A stretch of DNA of 64,000 bases from Cryoendolithus antarcticus (Eukaryota; Ascomycota; Dothideomycetes; Cladosporiales; Cladosporiaceae). A program made the translations under genes and the position numbers. Positions within the stretch are counted from its first letter, which is position 1; each line of letters opens with the position of its first letter. Below, piece after piece: positions 31,004 through 41,166 of this stretch. The stretch is taken from positions 434,001 through 498,000 of the forward strand of contig NAJO01000020.1 in assembly GCA_002077065.1 (NCBI GenBank). Direction: 5' to 3'. The notes under the pieces were generated by a model. That model saw nothing but the letters and a program-made list of their open reading frames with translations. It made no database searches and was not told the origin of the DNA.

Positions 31004-31661
31004 TAGATAGGCATCTTGTCTCTGTGGCGCTATGGAGAATCAGGATGTCTCACATCCACAATTGCACAAAACGCATTCGTTCACGTGGCGTGGATGACCC
31101 AAGCAAGCCACGCGCGTCCCGTGCCTCTCTACTGGGTGAGACAGTCGGTGCCGGACTCTCGGCAGATGGGGCTTGAAGTCTAACTTTCGCGATCGGGGCG
31201 GACCAAACAGACCAGGATGTTGACGAGATCTGGGCTTGGAGGTTATTCTAGTACTTCGACTACAAGCGACTGCACCATCTGAGTCTGACTGTTCAAGCAG
31301 AATAGTAAAGGGTAGGACTGTCGCACATGGTCCGGCACTGGTCGTCTCATGCAGCATGCCGCTAGGGCACACGCAACGCAGCCCCATGAATCGCTCTCAA
31401 GGGGTCCCTGCAGCGATCAATCTCGCCAACCAACGCTGCCAGCACACGACTAGCCCGCTGACCCGTCGTTGACGTGACTGCTTCTTCGCCCATGTAGTCT
31501 TACCGCATCATACTGTCGTCCAATGTCGACGATGTCTTGATTCCATCAATACCCAATCTAGCCAAACGTCCGCGGGTAGCCTGATCGCCGGCGCATGCAT
31601 AAGCGAAGCCTCGTTGTATGTCCCTTCGCGCCGGCCCTCGAGGCTGAAAACGAAGTGAGCA
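31004..31661. other. intergenic upstream of the alpha/beta-hydrolase gene
   Basis: 658 bp between tandem plus-strand genes. No supported feature. Confidence 0.45.
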
Positions 31662-34600
31662 ATGCAGCATAGCGGCAACAGCGTGCCATTGCACCTGCAG
31701 GAACAAAGATGGCATGGTTCGGAGAGATCACCAAAGCCATCGCGACCGCAGAAACGACAAAAGGATCCGAACCGCGTGAAGAGCCGGCCTGCTGATCCGG
31801 CTGTAATTGGGGCGATATTGGACAGCTTCGAGGCTTTGCATGCGCCGATGAGAGCTGTAGAGCAGGCGGACTACGATCGCCTGTCTCCGGAGAGCAGCGT
31901 GAGGGGGAGGTCACGAGATAGAGCGAATACGGATGAATCTCTGGCGACTGGACCGAGTATACCCTTTGTGTTCGCCTCGGCGCCCAGTCTGGGGACGCCG
32001 AAGCGTGGCAGAAGTGCGGCGAGGGGAGACGAGAATGAAGATGATGCAGCTTTGCCACCGATCATACCTACCACGCGCTCTCCCTCAGTACTTTCACTGC
32101 AGTCGCAGGCGAATGGGAGTCTGCGGCCGACCTCAATCGCGTCGCGGAGGAGCTCTACGATTTCAACGGAGCAAAATAGTCTGGGGGCGACTCGCAAGCT
32201 GAGCGCGGAGAGCTGGATCAAACATAGCATACAGCATTCGGTTGGCACGGCGCAAGCCATGCGGAACTTGGGGAGGATAGACTCGCAGGAGAGTCTCAGG
32301 AACGTAACAGGGGCGAGCATCATGGGATGGGACGATATACGGCTTGGGAGTGTGCCTGGACTGGCTAGAGAGATGGATAGGCTGTACCTTGAAGAGGATG
32401 ACGATGGGAGTGACACGTCGACTGGACAGAGTGCACCGGTTTCCCCGAATGTGCGAGAGCTCAAACCGGAGACTCCTGTGAGGGTGAAGAAGGACATCCC
32501 AAGACGACCGGTGTTGGCTGTGCATGTGCCGCCGAAGGCTTCGCTGATTGCGGATTCGGTGCCTTTGCGGACTTCCTCATTACGACAGCCGAGCAGTGTG
32601 CCGCCGAAGGTGAAGAAGTTGCCAACTCCCATGAAGCGTAGTGACACGGATCATTCAGTGGGCTCGAACAAGGTGGCGGAAATATCCGACACGAGCTGGG
32701 CTGATCTAGGCGAAGACGATAGCACCGTGAAGCGTATCATGGAGCTGCGAAAGAAACGCGAGACTAGACTACTCGAGTCGGACGCCGACCTCATGGCCGA
32801 GAATCTTGATTTCATGCCAACGTCTGTGCCGGTCAGCCTTACCTCGAGATTGGAAGCAGAGATACTGACACCTGGTTACCGAACAAGACCGGGACCTGAT
32901 CGGTCACGCACAGAGCCCGCGCCCAAAGCTAGAGCAATGCTTGGCATCAGTCCAGACACCAATCGACCATTGCTTACCCCGACGCAAAGTCGGAACGTCA
33001 GTGCATCGCCAGAGCTTATTCGTACCTCGCCACCCAAACGGGCAATGTCGGCAGTCGACCGTCCAGGCAGTGCTGCTTCTGCCACTTCACCCATTGCGCT
33101 CGAGTACTCTTACCTACATGCCGTGGGTGCGATGCAGCGAAACGAGCAAGACAATATCTCGCCTCTGCAGCATGCACGCACAAGTATCGACACGAATGGC
33201 AAGCCAAGTATGAGTCTGCAGCGGCGATCGCTCATTGTCAAGCGTTCGGCATCTCAATCTGAAGGTTCGCCCTACACGCGACCGATTTCACGTGGCCGGA
33301 CGAGTACATCGCAGAATCGATGGACGACTGTGCTACATCCTGACGTTCCACTGGACTTTGCTAAAAAACGCGACAGGCGGAAATCAATGACTGATGCTGC
33401 GCGCAATGGACGTGCTGGGCCAGATGCATCAGAATCGCAGCATCGGCGGGACAGTGTGGAGGATGCTGTGATGGACTACTTGGGTGCGCCGCGATTCAAT
33501 CAACAACTTGTGCACTCACCCAGCGGACGCATCATCAGCTTCTCCGAGGTTGGCGATCCCGAAGGCTCTGCGGTCTTCATCTGCGTCGGCATGGGCTTGA
33601 CGCGCTATGTCACAGCGTTCTACGACGAACTGGCCACAACACTTCGATTACGACTGATCACACTGGAGCGACCTGGTGTCGGTGGCAGCTCGCCTCATCT
33701 TCCAGGCGATAGAAGCGGGCCCCTTAATTGGTCAGACGACTTGCTCACAGTCTGCGAGCATCTGCACATTGAACATTTCAGCTTACTCGCCCACTCGGCT
33801 GGCGCAGTATATGCTCTCGCCACAGCCTTGACCCTTCCGGACATGATCCAAGGCAAAGTGCACCTCCTTGCACCCTGGATCCCTCCTAGCCAGCTCGCCA
33901 TCCTGTCATCTTCGAAGGACACAACAACATCCTCTGGCGCCTTGCCACGGAGTCAACGCTTCCTCCGCGTGCTGCCAACTCCATTACTCCGCGCCGTGAA
34001 CTCCTCCTTCATGAACGCGGCCTCCCTACAACCAGCCGATAAGCGCAAATCCGCCGAAACCTCAAGCTACGCGTCACCTGCACGCTCCAAACGCAACTCC
34101 ATCTCCGTCTCCTCGGCCGATCGCCCGGGTCCTCTGTCGCGTCGCGAAAGCTTGATGCTACTGGACAACTTCAACGCTACCTCGAACCCAATGTCCTCTT
34201 TCTTGCTGAAGCCCTCAGATCCCTTAGAGCCACCGACACGTCGCTCCAGCTCCATCATGCTGACAGCGACAGCCACACCTACCGACCCGGAGTTCAGCTT
34301 CGCGTCCACGGGTCTGAATGCCGCTGAGCATGCCGAGCGAGAACGACAAGCGGAGTTTACTTCGCGGCTTACGCAAAGGACGTGGGAATTCGCTATCAGG
34401 GATAGTAATCCGGCTACGGATTTGCTGGTTTGTCTCGAGCGAAACAGAGAGGTCGGCTTCCGCTATACTGACGTGTCTGCGGCGGTGATAATCACGCATG
34501 GCGCTGAAGACAAAAGGGTACCGGTGGGTAATGTCCGGCGACTAGGCGAGGAAATGAACAAGAGTCGACTTGCTGGGGCTGTTGCGAGGGCTGTAGCAGG

Positions 34601-34757
34601 GAACGGAGATAGGTGGATTGATGATGGAGGATGCGAAGTAAGGGTACTGAATGGGGAAGGACATGGATTGATGGCCAGCCCCATAATTATGGGTGACGTG
34701 TTGACGGAAATTGCTGGGTACTGGAGGGAGACTAACAATTCAGTTATGGAGTGGTAG
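31662..34757 (+). CDS. large alpha/beta-hydrolase-fold protein with disordered N-terminus
   Basis: A single exon of 1031 aa. Residues 1-610 or so are Ser/Arg/Pro-rich and probably disordered, with many RRxS-type basic-Ser motifs. The hydrolase domain starts about residue 617 (HSPSGRIISFSEVGDPEGSA) and continues with FICVGMGLTRYVTAFYDELA, then RLRLITLERPGVGGS. The nucleophile elbow is LLAHSAGAVYALA with Ser712 (A-H-S-A-G, the first Gly replaced by Ala). The acid is Asp950 in THGAEDKRVP and the base His1001 in NGEGHGLMAS. A complete triad is therefore in place. About 150 residues between the elbow and the acid form an unusually long lid rich in Ser, again with basic-Ser motifs. Substrate is unknown; it may be a serine hydrolase or lipase controlled by phosphorylation (inference). 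An overlapping frame starts MAWFGEITK at 31709 but closes quickly. Confidence 0.82.
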   Translation: MQHSGNSVPLHLQEQRWHGSERSPKPSRPQKRQKDPNRVKSRPADPAVIGAILDSFEALHAPMRAVEQADYDRLSPESSVRGRSRDRANTDESLATGPSIPFVFASAPSLGTPKRGRSAARGDENEDDAALPPIIPTTRSPSVLSLQSQANGSLRPTSIASRRSSTISTEQNSLGATRKLSAESWIKHSIQHSVGTAQAMRNLGRIDSQESLRNVTGASIMGWDDIRLGSVPGLAREMDRLYLEEDDDGSDTSTGQSAPVSPNVRELKPETPVRVKKDIPRRPVLAVHVPPKASLIADSVPLRTSSLRQPSSVPPKVKKLPTPMKRSDTDHSVGSNKVAEISDTSWADLGEDDSTVKRIMELRKKRETRLLESDADLMAENLDFMPTSVPVSLTSRLEAEILTPGYRTRPGPDRSRTEPAPKARAMLGISPDTNRPLLTPTQSRNVSASPELIRTSPPKRAMSAVDRPGSAASATSPIALEYSYLHAVGAMQRNEQDNISPLQHARTSIDTNGKPSMSLQRRSLIVKRSASQSEGSPYTRPISRGRTSTSQNRWTTVLHPDVPLDFAKKRDRRKSMTDAARNGRAGPDASESQHRRDSVEDAVMDYLGAPRFNQQLVHSPSGRIISFSEVGDPEGSAVFICVGMGLTRYVTAFYDELATTLRLRLITLERPGVGGSSPHLPGDRSGPLNWSDDLLTVCEHLHIEHFSLLAHSAGAVYALATALTLPDMIQGKVHLLAPWIPPSQLAILSSSKDTTTSSGALPRSQRFLRVLPTPLLRAVNSSFMNAASLQPADKRKSAETSSYASPARSKRNSISVSSADRPGPLSRRESLMLLDNFNATSNPMSSFLLKPSDPLEPPTRRSSSIMLTATATPTDPEFSFASTGLNAAEHAERERQAEFTSRLTQRTWEFAIRDSNPATDLLVCLERNREVGFRYTDVSAAVIITHGAEDKRVPVGNVRRLGEEMNKSRLAGAVARAVAGNGDRWIDDGGCEVRVLNGEGHGLMASPIIMGDVLTEIAGYWRETNNSVMEW

Positions 34758-36184
34758 GAACAGCCCGGGTCTGTGAGCGCAGCGGGCTGGGAGCAAGAGA
34801 TGGATGCATATGGAGTCCTGCTGGTTTGTGTTTAAGGGTGCATGTGTTGATACCCCGGCTGTCGAGCATGCATGTACGTATCTAATGATTGAGCTATTTG
34901 TGCACGAGTTCCCTTCGCCCTATGGCTATGTTCAATGCTACTAGATAGTATCACAGCATCATCCCATATCTCGTTTACAGCTAGCCGTACCTGCATGCGG
35001 TCCTGAGCTGCGCGGCTAGCAGGCGCGTTCAGATTTGAGTCGCTTTGCATGCTTCATAGGCTGTGCTTGTTCAACACTCGGCGGCCTCTGCCACACAGAT
35101 CGTAATGACCATTATGCTCTTCCAAGTGTTTGACGGCCCTTGCTGTGGAGAAAAGGAACTCCCGGCTGCCCCTTCCTCGGCGCCACTTCCCTGTACATAC
35201 GATCTGCAATACCTCCCGTTCTCAGCCTAGCGCAATTAGTGACACAACCCAAAGAAGCCACAATGTCTCGTCTTTGTTTGAACGTCGTACTTCCACCCTT
35301 CCCCCATCAGCCCATCGCAATAACCCGAGTAGTACACATCGGGTACACCGTTCAGTGGACTCAGGGCCACTTCGGGATGTTAGGCGAAGGCGACGGTAAC
35401 ACGCGCAGCCAGTCCATGCAGTGTCAGAGAATCGACGCGCGCCTTGCACCCTGTCCACTGCGCCAGCGCCAGCACACCAGGTCTGGGGAATGTGCTGCAG
35501 GCCTGCATGGATGATGCGTGTTGCTATATTCTATGTGAGGGTATGGCCCAATGGCGTGGCTTTTTGCCGGAATTCCCTTGTAAGTGTTTGAGTGGGGTTT
35601 GGACGCTACATTCTTCACTTACCTTCGGTGAGGTCGGGGGAAGAATTCGATGATCGGTTTGGTAAGGTTAATTGTGGCTTGCTCGATTGATTGATAGGAG
35701 AGTTGTACCTGTTCACCGCTTGCTGTGCGAGCTGGAGCTGTGGTGGAAGGGGTCTTTTACTTGATTCTCTTTCTGCACGACTTCGCTTCCTTTGACGCAC
35801 GGCAGGGCTTCCAGCTTCCATACAGGTTCGACGCCCGTGTCTGCAGCACTTTCATCAGGCACTGCTTCCGACTCGCTGGTTTGGGTTATATACACCACAG
35901 ACGATCTTACGGCTACCCACGTGGCCGGCCACGTTCGCTCCTTCCACGCATAGGAAATTCTGCATCTGGCGTTGAAGACTTTCACCGACTTCACTGCTCG
36001 GGAGCAAACTTGACGGAGTGCATTCGCTTGTGACTGGACGCCTGCTACCCGCTTTCGCATCTTCTACCTTGTGGTCGTATAACAGCTCTCTTACCGGATC
36101 CATCACCAACGATCATTGCGACGAGACCTTCCAAGCAATGCAGTAGCATCGCAATCATCACGATATCACGAGAGTAACGTCACG
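34758..36184. other. intergenic between tandem plus-strand genes
   Basis: About 1.4 kb. The longest frames (35140-35514, 35725-36033) lack family motifs and look like chance. The last 150 bp are probably the 5' UTR of the next gene. Confidence 0.45.
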
Positions 36185-37852
36185 ATGATGGTCCATCAAT
36201 TCTGGAGCGGCTGGGCGCTATGGGAAAAGCTGTGTTTTGTTCTCGGCCTCGCTATCGGTGTCACGCTATTCGTCGGTGGCGCAAAGCTCGCCCACAACCA
36301 CTATCGCCTACGAAAGTACTCCAAAGTTGCCGAGCGCGAGCGGCAGGAGCAAGCACGGCACCATGAGATGCTGCAACGGCAGCAGGTACCTGGCCAAGCA
36401 CGAAACGACGAGGTGCCTTTCGGTATCAGAGCACTCGAAAGTGGTGTCGAGATTGATGGCGTCTGGATCTCAAGGCCTAACACTCCGAACTCTGCATCAA
36501 AGGACCGATCACCTAAGGGTTCGATGTGGACGGATAGCACACGCAAGAGTGCAGACGTGGACTTGGAGAGGCAAGGAGGTCCTAGCAACCGGGTCAGTGC
36601 TGAGAGACCTAGGTCAAAGGGCAGTATTGCGACCCAGAACCGCATCAGCCACATCTCTGAACGGACGCCATCAGCAGAGCGCAGAAGATCGAGCGGCTGG
36701 CATCGACGAGATTCATCGCCGAGTATAGCGCCATCGCCGACAGAGGTGCCACCTACGTTCGCCACTCTGACCGCACCACATCAAATGCCGGCGGTGCTCA
36801 ATATGCCAGCGCCAGTACTGGAGAAGCCAGCGAAGAGCAGACATCCGCCGCTTTCGCTCAACAAGTACAGTGGCAATCCATCACTGTACCGCAAGTCAGT
36901 GACTGTAAATGCTTTAGAGGGTATCGAGGCGATACATCGGGCTTCGACCTCACTGCATCGGAATCCTAGCCTGCAGGAGGGCAGTCCCGATTCTCTCACA
37001 CATTCCAGTAGCAACAGTAGTGACGGCGGACTGATCTCCTCGGCTGCGCCGAGACTGTTTACAAAGGCTGAGCCAAGGCCCGCGCCACGCAAGCGCGATC
37101 ACTCCGCAGACTTCATCATGCTCGACACGAGGCGGACATCACAAGCTGCGGAGACGGGACAGCTGACGCCTTCCACGAGACGGGCAGCGAAGTCCATGGA
37201 CTGGCAGGCATTTCCGGCTGATAACGTTACGGAAGGCAACAATTACTTCACCACGAAGTCTAGCAAGAATCACTCTCCGACCCGGTTGCCCTCGAATCAC
37301 GGTGACGCACCGAGATCCCCTGGTATCGAAGCTCTGCCAGCTGCGGCGCGGAGATCAAGCATGCCCGAAGGCGTGCCCTCATTCGCCCAGTTCGTGCAGA
37401 CCGCGCCACCTGCTCATACACGGCCCACCAGCTCGAAAGGCGCCGAGAGTCGTGACAGTTCCCGACCTCCTCAACCGACGGTCGAGACGCTCCGTGCCTA
37501 CGCTAACTTGATGTCGACATCACCTCCGACCGTCGCGGGTGCGGAGCACTCACCAGTCCATCCCCCTGCTGAGTCAGCATCACGACCTCCACGGCAGTCG
37601 TTCGAGAAGCCGTCACGAGCTGAGGTCGTGCGAGGCGCTGGGTCAGGGTTTGAGATCTTGGCGCCTGGTTCGTTGAAGCCTGCTATGCCTGTCGATGAAG
37701 TGGACGACAAGCAGAGAGGCAGAGCGCCACCCGTGAGCATGCAGAATTTCGGGGCGCCCAGACATAGGAGCCGGAGCACCAGTGTGGGACTGAGTGGCGG
37801 GAGGAAGCTGCAGAAGAAGAGGAGGGGGAGTGCGGCCAGTAGGAGCAGTTGA
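36185..37852 (+). CDS. single-pass membrane protein with long disordered tail
   Basis: A single exon of 555 aa (ATG 36185; a second ATG follows immediately). The N-terminus MMVHQFWSGWALWEKLCFVL continues as one hydrophobic helix to about residue 35 (GLAIGVTLFVGGAKL), then a basic, charged segment (HYRLRKYSKVAERERQEQAR). A conserved-looking block FGIRALESGVEIDGVWISRP ends near residue 95. The remaining 460 residues are Ser/Pro/Arg-rich and probably disordered and cytosolic, closing in a basic cluster KLQKKRRGS. I recognise the N-terminal layout from uncharacterised filamentous-ascomycete proteins but know of no assigned function. The upstream open frame from 36116 lacks an ATG. Possibly a membrane-anchored scaffold (inference). 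Confidence 0.78.
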   Translation: MMVHQFWSGWALWEKLCFVLGLAIGVTLFVGGAKLAHNHYRLRKYSKVAERERQEQARHHEMLQRQQVPGQARNDEVPFGIRALESGVEIDGVWISRPNTPNSASKDRSPKGSMWTDSTRKSADVDLERQGGPSNRVSAERPRSKGSIATQNRISHISERTPSAERRRSSGWHRRDSSPSIAPSPTEVPPTFATLTAPHQMPAVLNMPAPVLEKPAKSRHPPLSLNKYSGNPSLYRKSVTVNALEGIEAIHRASTSLHRNPSLQEGSPDSLTHSSSNSSDGGLISSAAPRLFTKAEPRPAPRKRDHSADFIMLDTRRTSQAAETGQLTPSTRRAAKSMDWQAFPADNVTEGNNYFTTKSSKNHSPTRLPSNHGDAPRSPGIEALPAAARRSSMPEGVPSFAQFVQTAPPAHTRPTSSKGAESRDSSRPPQPTVETLRAYANLMSTSPPTVAGAEHSPVHPPAESASRPPRQSFEKPSRAEVVRGAGSGFEILAPGSLKPAMPVDEVDDKQRGRAPPVSMQNFGAPRHRSRSTSVGLSGGRKLQKKRRGSAASRSS

Positions 37853-38712
37853 TGGAGTTGGCTAGAGGAGATATCATGTATAACGTACTCGAAATGAAGA
37901 TGATTGTAGGATAGGAGAAGATGTACTTGTACGGCTGTGGGTTGGTTGGGGTTATGTAGTCATGCCATTAGACCTGCAAAGCGCGCCACGCTCTGCGTTC
38001 ATCGGTGGTGTTGGTATTTGGCTTTATGATGTAACGGTGGTTGTATCGCCTTCAACAATGGTGAGTAAATCCGTCTGCGAGACCTGCTCAGCCTCAAGTT
38101 CCGGTGAAGCTCGGACGCCATCCCACCATCAAACCTCTGCTGAGTAACACCTTCACGTGAAACACATTGCGCATACAAAGATACCGTCGCCACGACTCCT
38201 TTCTCCAGGGCGTCGACGTGCGTCCTATCGCATCGGAGAGAAGGCATAAAGGAGCTTGATTCTCGAGAGTAGCCGGTGAAGTGAGTACCGTTTTCGGACT
38301 TGGTGGGGCAGGTCATATCGCAACGCAGGCTTTGGCAGGATTGAGGGTGCGCGGCATATGAAAGCACAGCAGAAGACTCGCAAGAACAACGATTGCAGAG
38401 AGTCTCGTGAAGAGACGTGAGTGGGATCGACACGCACTCGCCAGGAAGCTGCGCACAGCACATCATTCACAAGCACGGCGAGCATACTACGCATCACCCA
38501 ACCTCGAATCCAGCGCACACCGGACCTCGCGGCTCACACTGGCGCACCTCCCGGACAACCTCCTCCCACAAACCTCCACGACCTCGACATCCTTCCTCCC
38601 CCTCGCTCGCGATCCCTCCCCCACAACGCGCCGCCTCTCCACCGCCCTGGCAAAGGCCCTAGCAATCACCTCAACCCACCCCTATGACCCAGCGCACCAC
38701 GACAGCGCCACC
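37853..38712. other. intergenic upstream of CK2 beta
   Basis: 860 bp. The CK2 beta frame is open back to 38407, but that translation is Ser/Thr/His-rich and lacks family similarity, so it is probably a 5' leader. Confidence 0.5.
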
Positions 38713-40020
38713 ATGTCCTCCTCCTCCAACGCGCCAGAAACCTGGATCGCCGCCTTCTGCTCGCTTGTAGGGCACGAGTACTTCGCCGAAGTATCGGAAG
38801 ACTTCGTGGAAGATGACTTTAATCTCACGGGTTTGGCGAGCCAGGTGCCGATGTACAAAGAAGCGCTGGAGATGATTCTGGATGTTGAGCCGGAAGACGA
38901 TGCATCCGAGGATGATGAGGATGATGATGAGGAGGATGAGGAAGATGAGGAGGAAGATGAGGATTTGGCTATGGATGGGGATGAGGGCGGGCGAGGGTAT
39001 GGTGGTAGAAGGGCTGATGCGGCGGAGCGGAGGCATTTGAGGATGGCGAGTGATCTGAGTGTTATTGAGAGTTCGGCGGAGATGTTGTATGGTTTGATTC
39101 ATCAGAGGTTTATTACGAGTCGGCCGGGGATTCAGCAGATGGCTGAGAAGTACGAGTTGGGGCATTTTGGACATTGTCCGAGAGTGTATTGTTTTGGCGC
39201 GAAAGTGCTGCCGGTGGGGTGTTCAGATATACCTGGGCAGGAGACGGTGAAGCTGTTTTGCCCGAGTTGTCTGGATGTCTACTCGCCTCCAAATTCGAGG
39301 TTTCAGACGGTGGATGGGGCCTTCTTTGGGACGACGTTTGGGTGTTTGTTCTTCATGACCTTCCCGGAGCTGGACGTCGGAGGGCAGACACCCGCAGCTG
39401 CGGGAGCCAGCGCCAACACACCAGCCGATCCTCTCGCTTCGCCTGCGCCAAACAGCACATCAGCGAAGGACCCTCCTACTGGGCGGACGAGTCTGTCATC
39501 GTCCCTGGGCGGCACATCCGCTCCACCAACTACTTCAGACCCACACAACAGCTCATCAACCTTGCCACCACAACCAGAATCGATCAACGGCACCACACCT
39601 CGCAACTTAGCCCCTGGTCTGGGCATCGGCATGATCTACGAGCCGCGCATCTACGGCTTCAGAGTAGCTGAGATCTCGAAGCCAGGCCCGCGAATGAAGT
39701 GGCTCAGGAGTAAACCTCGAGATGTCACGGAGCTAAACGAGGAAGCTACTTGGGTGAAGGAACAGGCTCAGCGGAGTGGAGCGAGCAAACACATCGATAT
39801 GGATGTAGGAGATAGTGAGATGATTGACGAAGTCCCCGAAGTGGAGGGCGAGGTGGAGGAAGGCGAGGAAGCGATGGAGATGGAAGGCGAAACGAAAGAG
39901 GTCGTGGAAACGAGGAAGGTAGTTGGCAAGGCTTTGAGGAAGGGCAGGCGAAAAGGAGGGGAGGTTGCGGGCTTGAACGGCGAGGGCGGAACGGCGGTGA
40001 GTGTAGGTGGGGGCGGGTAG
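38713..40020 (+). CDS. CKB1: casein kinase II regulatory (beta) subunit
   Basis: A single exon of 435 aa. MSSSSNAPETWIAAFCSLVG starts the conserved helical domain, with the FVEDDFNLTGL segment near residue 31. A run of Asp/Glu covers residues 64-84. The zinc finger uses C155, C160, C183 and C186 (HCPRVYC ... FCPSCLDVY), followed by DGAFFGTTFGCLFFMTFPEL, the dimer interface. Residues 225-305 or so are a Ser/Thr/Pro/Ala-rich insert. The fold then resumes with YEPRIYGFRVAEIS, and an acidic-then-basic tail closes the protein. CK2 beta dimerises and holds two catalytic alpha subunits. At 435 aa it is well above yeast Ckb1 (278), owing to the insert and tail. The acidic stretch favours Ckb1 over Ckb2. 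Confidence 0.93.
   Translation: MSSSSNAPETWIAAFCSLVGHEYFAEVSEDFVEDDFNLTGLASQVPMYKEALEMILDVEPEDDASEDDEDDDEEDEEDEEEDEDLAMDGDEGGRGYGGRRADAAERRHLRMASDLSVIESSAEMLYGLIHQRFITSRPGIQQMAEKYELGHFGHCPRVYCFGAKVLPVGCSDIPGQETVKLFCPSCLDVYSPPNSRFQTVDGAFFGTTFGCLFFMTFPELDVGGQTPAAAGASANTPADPLASPAPNSTSAKDPPTGRTSLSSSLGGTSAPPTTSDPHNSSSTLPPQPESINGTTPRNLAPGLGIGMIYEPRIYGFRVAEISKPGPRMKWLRSKPRDVTELNEEATWVKEQAQRSGASKHIDMDVGDSEMIDEVPEVEGEVEEGEEAMEMEGETKEVVETRKVVGKALRKGRRKGGEVAGLNGEGGTAVSVGGGG
38908..38963 (+). repeat. GAT/GAG/GAA trinucleotide tract coding for Asp/Glu
   Basis: Imperfect purine-rich triplet repeat within the CK2 beta gene, coding for the acidic run at residues 66-84. Such tracts tend to vary in length between strains. 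Confidence 0.7.
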
Positions 40021-40219
40021 TATAGATCCACCGTGTGGTTGGACTGCATGGATAGGCGTCGAGTGGGAGGCATGAAGACATGCTAGCGTTTTCGTGATAA
40101 ACACATCTCTTGAATCACTCGAAGTTGCACCACAGTAATGAGCTCCCTAGTCCACCCCTGAGATTGTCGTAACACACGATGGAAATCTGTCTCGGGCGTG
40201 CGTTTGTTGAAGTGTACAG

Positions 40220-40225
40220 AAAAAA
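40220..40225 (-). terminator. RNA polymerase III terminator of the tRNA-Met gene
   Basis: Six consecutive T on the minus strand, 22 bases past the 3' end of the tRNA; a T4 run (40229-40232 region) lies slightly closer. T-runs of this kind stop Pol III. Confidence 0.6.
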
Positions 40226-40247
40226 GTCTAAAAGAATATCGGCGTTG

Positions 40248-40319
40248 TAGCTAAGGATGGTTTCGATCCATCGCCCTCCGGGTTATGAGCCCGGCGCGCT
40301 TCCGCTGCGCCACTTAGCT
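40248..40319 (-). tRNA. initiator tRNA-Met (CAT), intronless
   Basis: A 72-base cloverleaf with a seven-pair acceptor stem (AGCTAAG with CTTAGCT), discriminator A and anticodon CAT in the loop CTCATAA. Initiator hallmarks are all visible: A1:U72 as the first acceptor pair, three G:C pairs closing the anticodon stem (GGG ... CCC), and ATCGAAA in the T loop where elongators have TTCGA. The A box (TGGCGCAGCGG) and B box (GGATCGAAACC) promoters are internal. It has no intron. It starts nearly every cytosolic protein by delivering Met to the 40S subunit with eIF2. Confidence 0.95.
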
Positions 40320-41166
40320 GATGGAAATACTGACGAATCTGTTATGTATATACCACACCAAACTTTGACGCAGCTCTGGAGCAAATGGCTTACATCGATT
40401 CTGCAGACGACGAATAGTCTCCTCTCGACACTTGATCTATATAATGACCGAGGTTTAATTCTCGTCATCCAAATTATAGGATGACCATTAGTGACTACCA
40501 AATCACACACGTTACAGCCGACACCTGCATGACCCCTGTCCTCTCCGCAATTCGTACTGTCCCTGACTCGCCCAGCGGCTCCGGATTCCTTTGGTTACGG
40601 TCATCTTCGACTCTCATTACCTTCACACCCAATTACTGCAAGATACTTGCTAGGATTGTCAAGTGGACTCGTGGGATCACACGCGCTCGTTTGAATTTCT
40701 CGTGCCTTCACAACACCAACTTTTGCAACCACGGCCAACTTCAACTTCACTCCCCGGCATCCCCGAGCCGACAGTACACGCTCCTTGCGTCGAGACCTCA
40801 ACCACGACTGACTCTCACACAACTGCCCAGCGTATTGGCGTTCCTCGGCGGACTGTACATAACACGCACGCAACGCAGCTCTACGCACACGTTTATCGTA
40901 TATCTCTGAGGGCGTTTACTTCCCACTGTAGCGCACCCCGTATCCTCAGTTGACAAAGTAGACGCACGCTATTGACGTACGTCAGTTCTTCCGTGCCGGC
41001 TTCCGCGAATAGGTGTACTGACACTCGCGCCCAGTATAACACCTTACGGCATTCACAAGTGCCAGCACGCTCAGCAAATTAGCACCAGTCGAGGCTGCTG
41101 CGGTCAGAATCACAGCAGCGTCGAGGAGCTCACATACTATCGGTGACACCTTTCCACAACGCGATC
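40320..41166. other. intergenic between the tRNA gene and the next protein gene
   Basis: 847 bp with no supported gene. The left part is AT-richer than its surroundings (40330-40500), as is common in tRNA flanks. Confidence 0.45.

Noticed and set aside
31871..32647. 258-codon minus-strand frame opposite the alpha/beta-hydrolase
   Set aside because: Shadow of the low-complexity N-terminal coding region on the plus strand.
38407..38712. N-terminal extension of CK2 beta by 102 residues
   Set aside because: No similarity to the family, and a well-placed ATG with good context (GCCACCATG) begins exactly at the conserved domain.
40257..40484. Plus-strand frame across the tRNA gene
   Set aside because: It is the antisense of a clear tRNA; not a protein gene.
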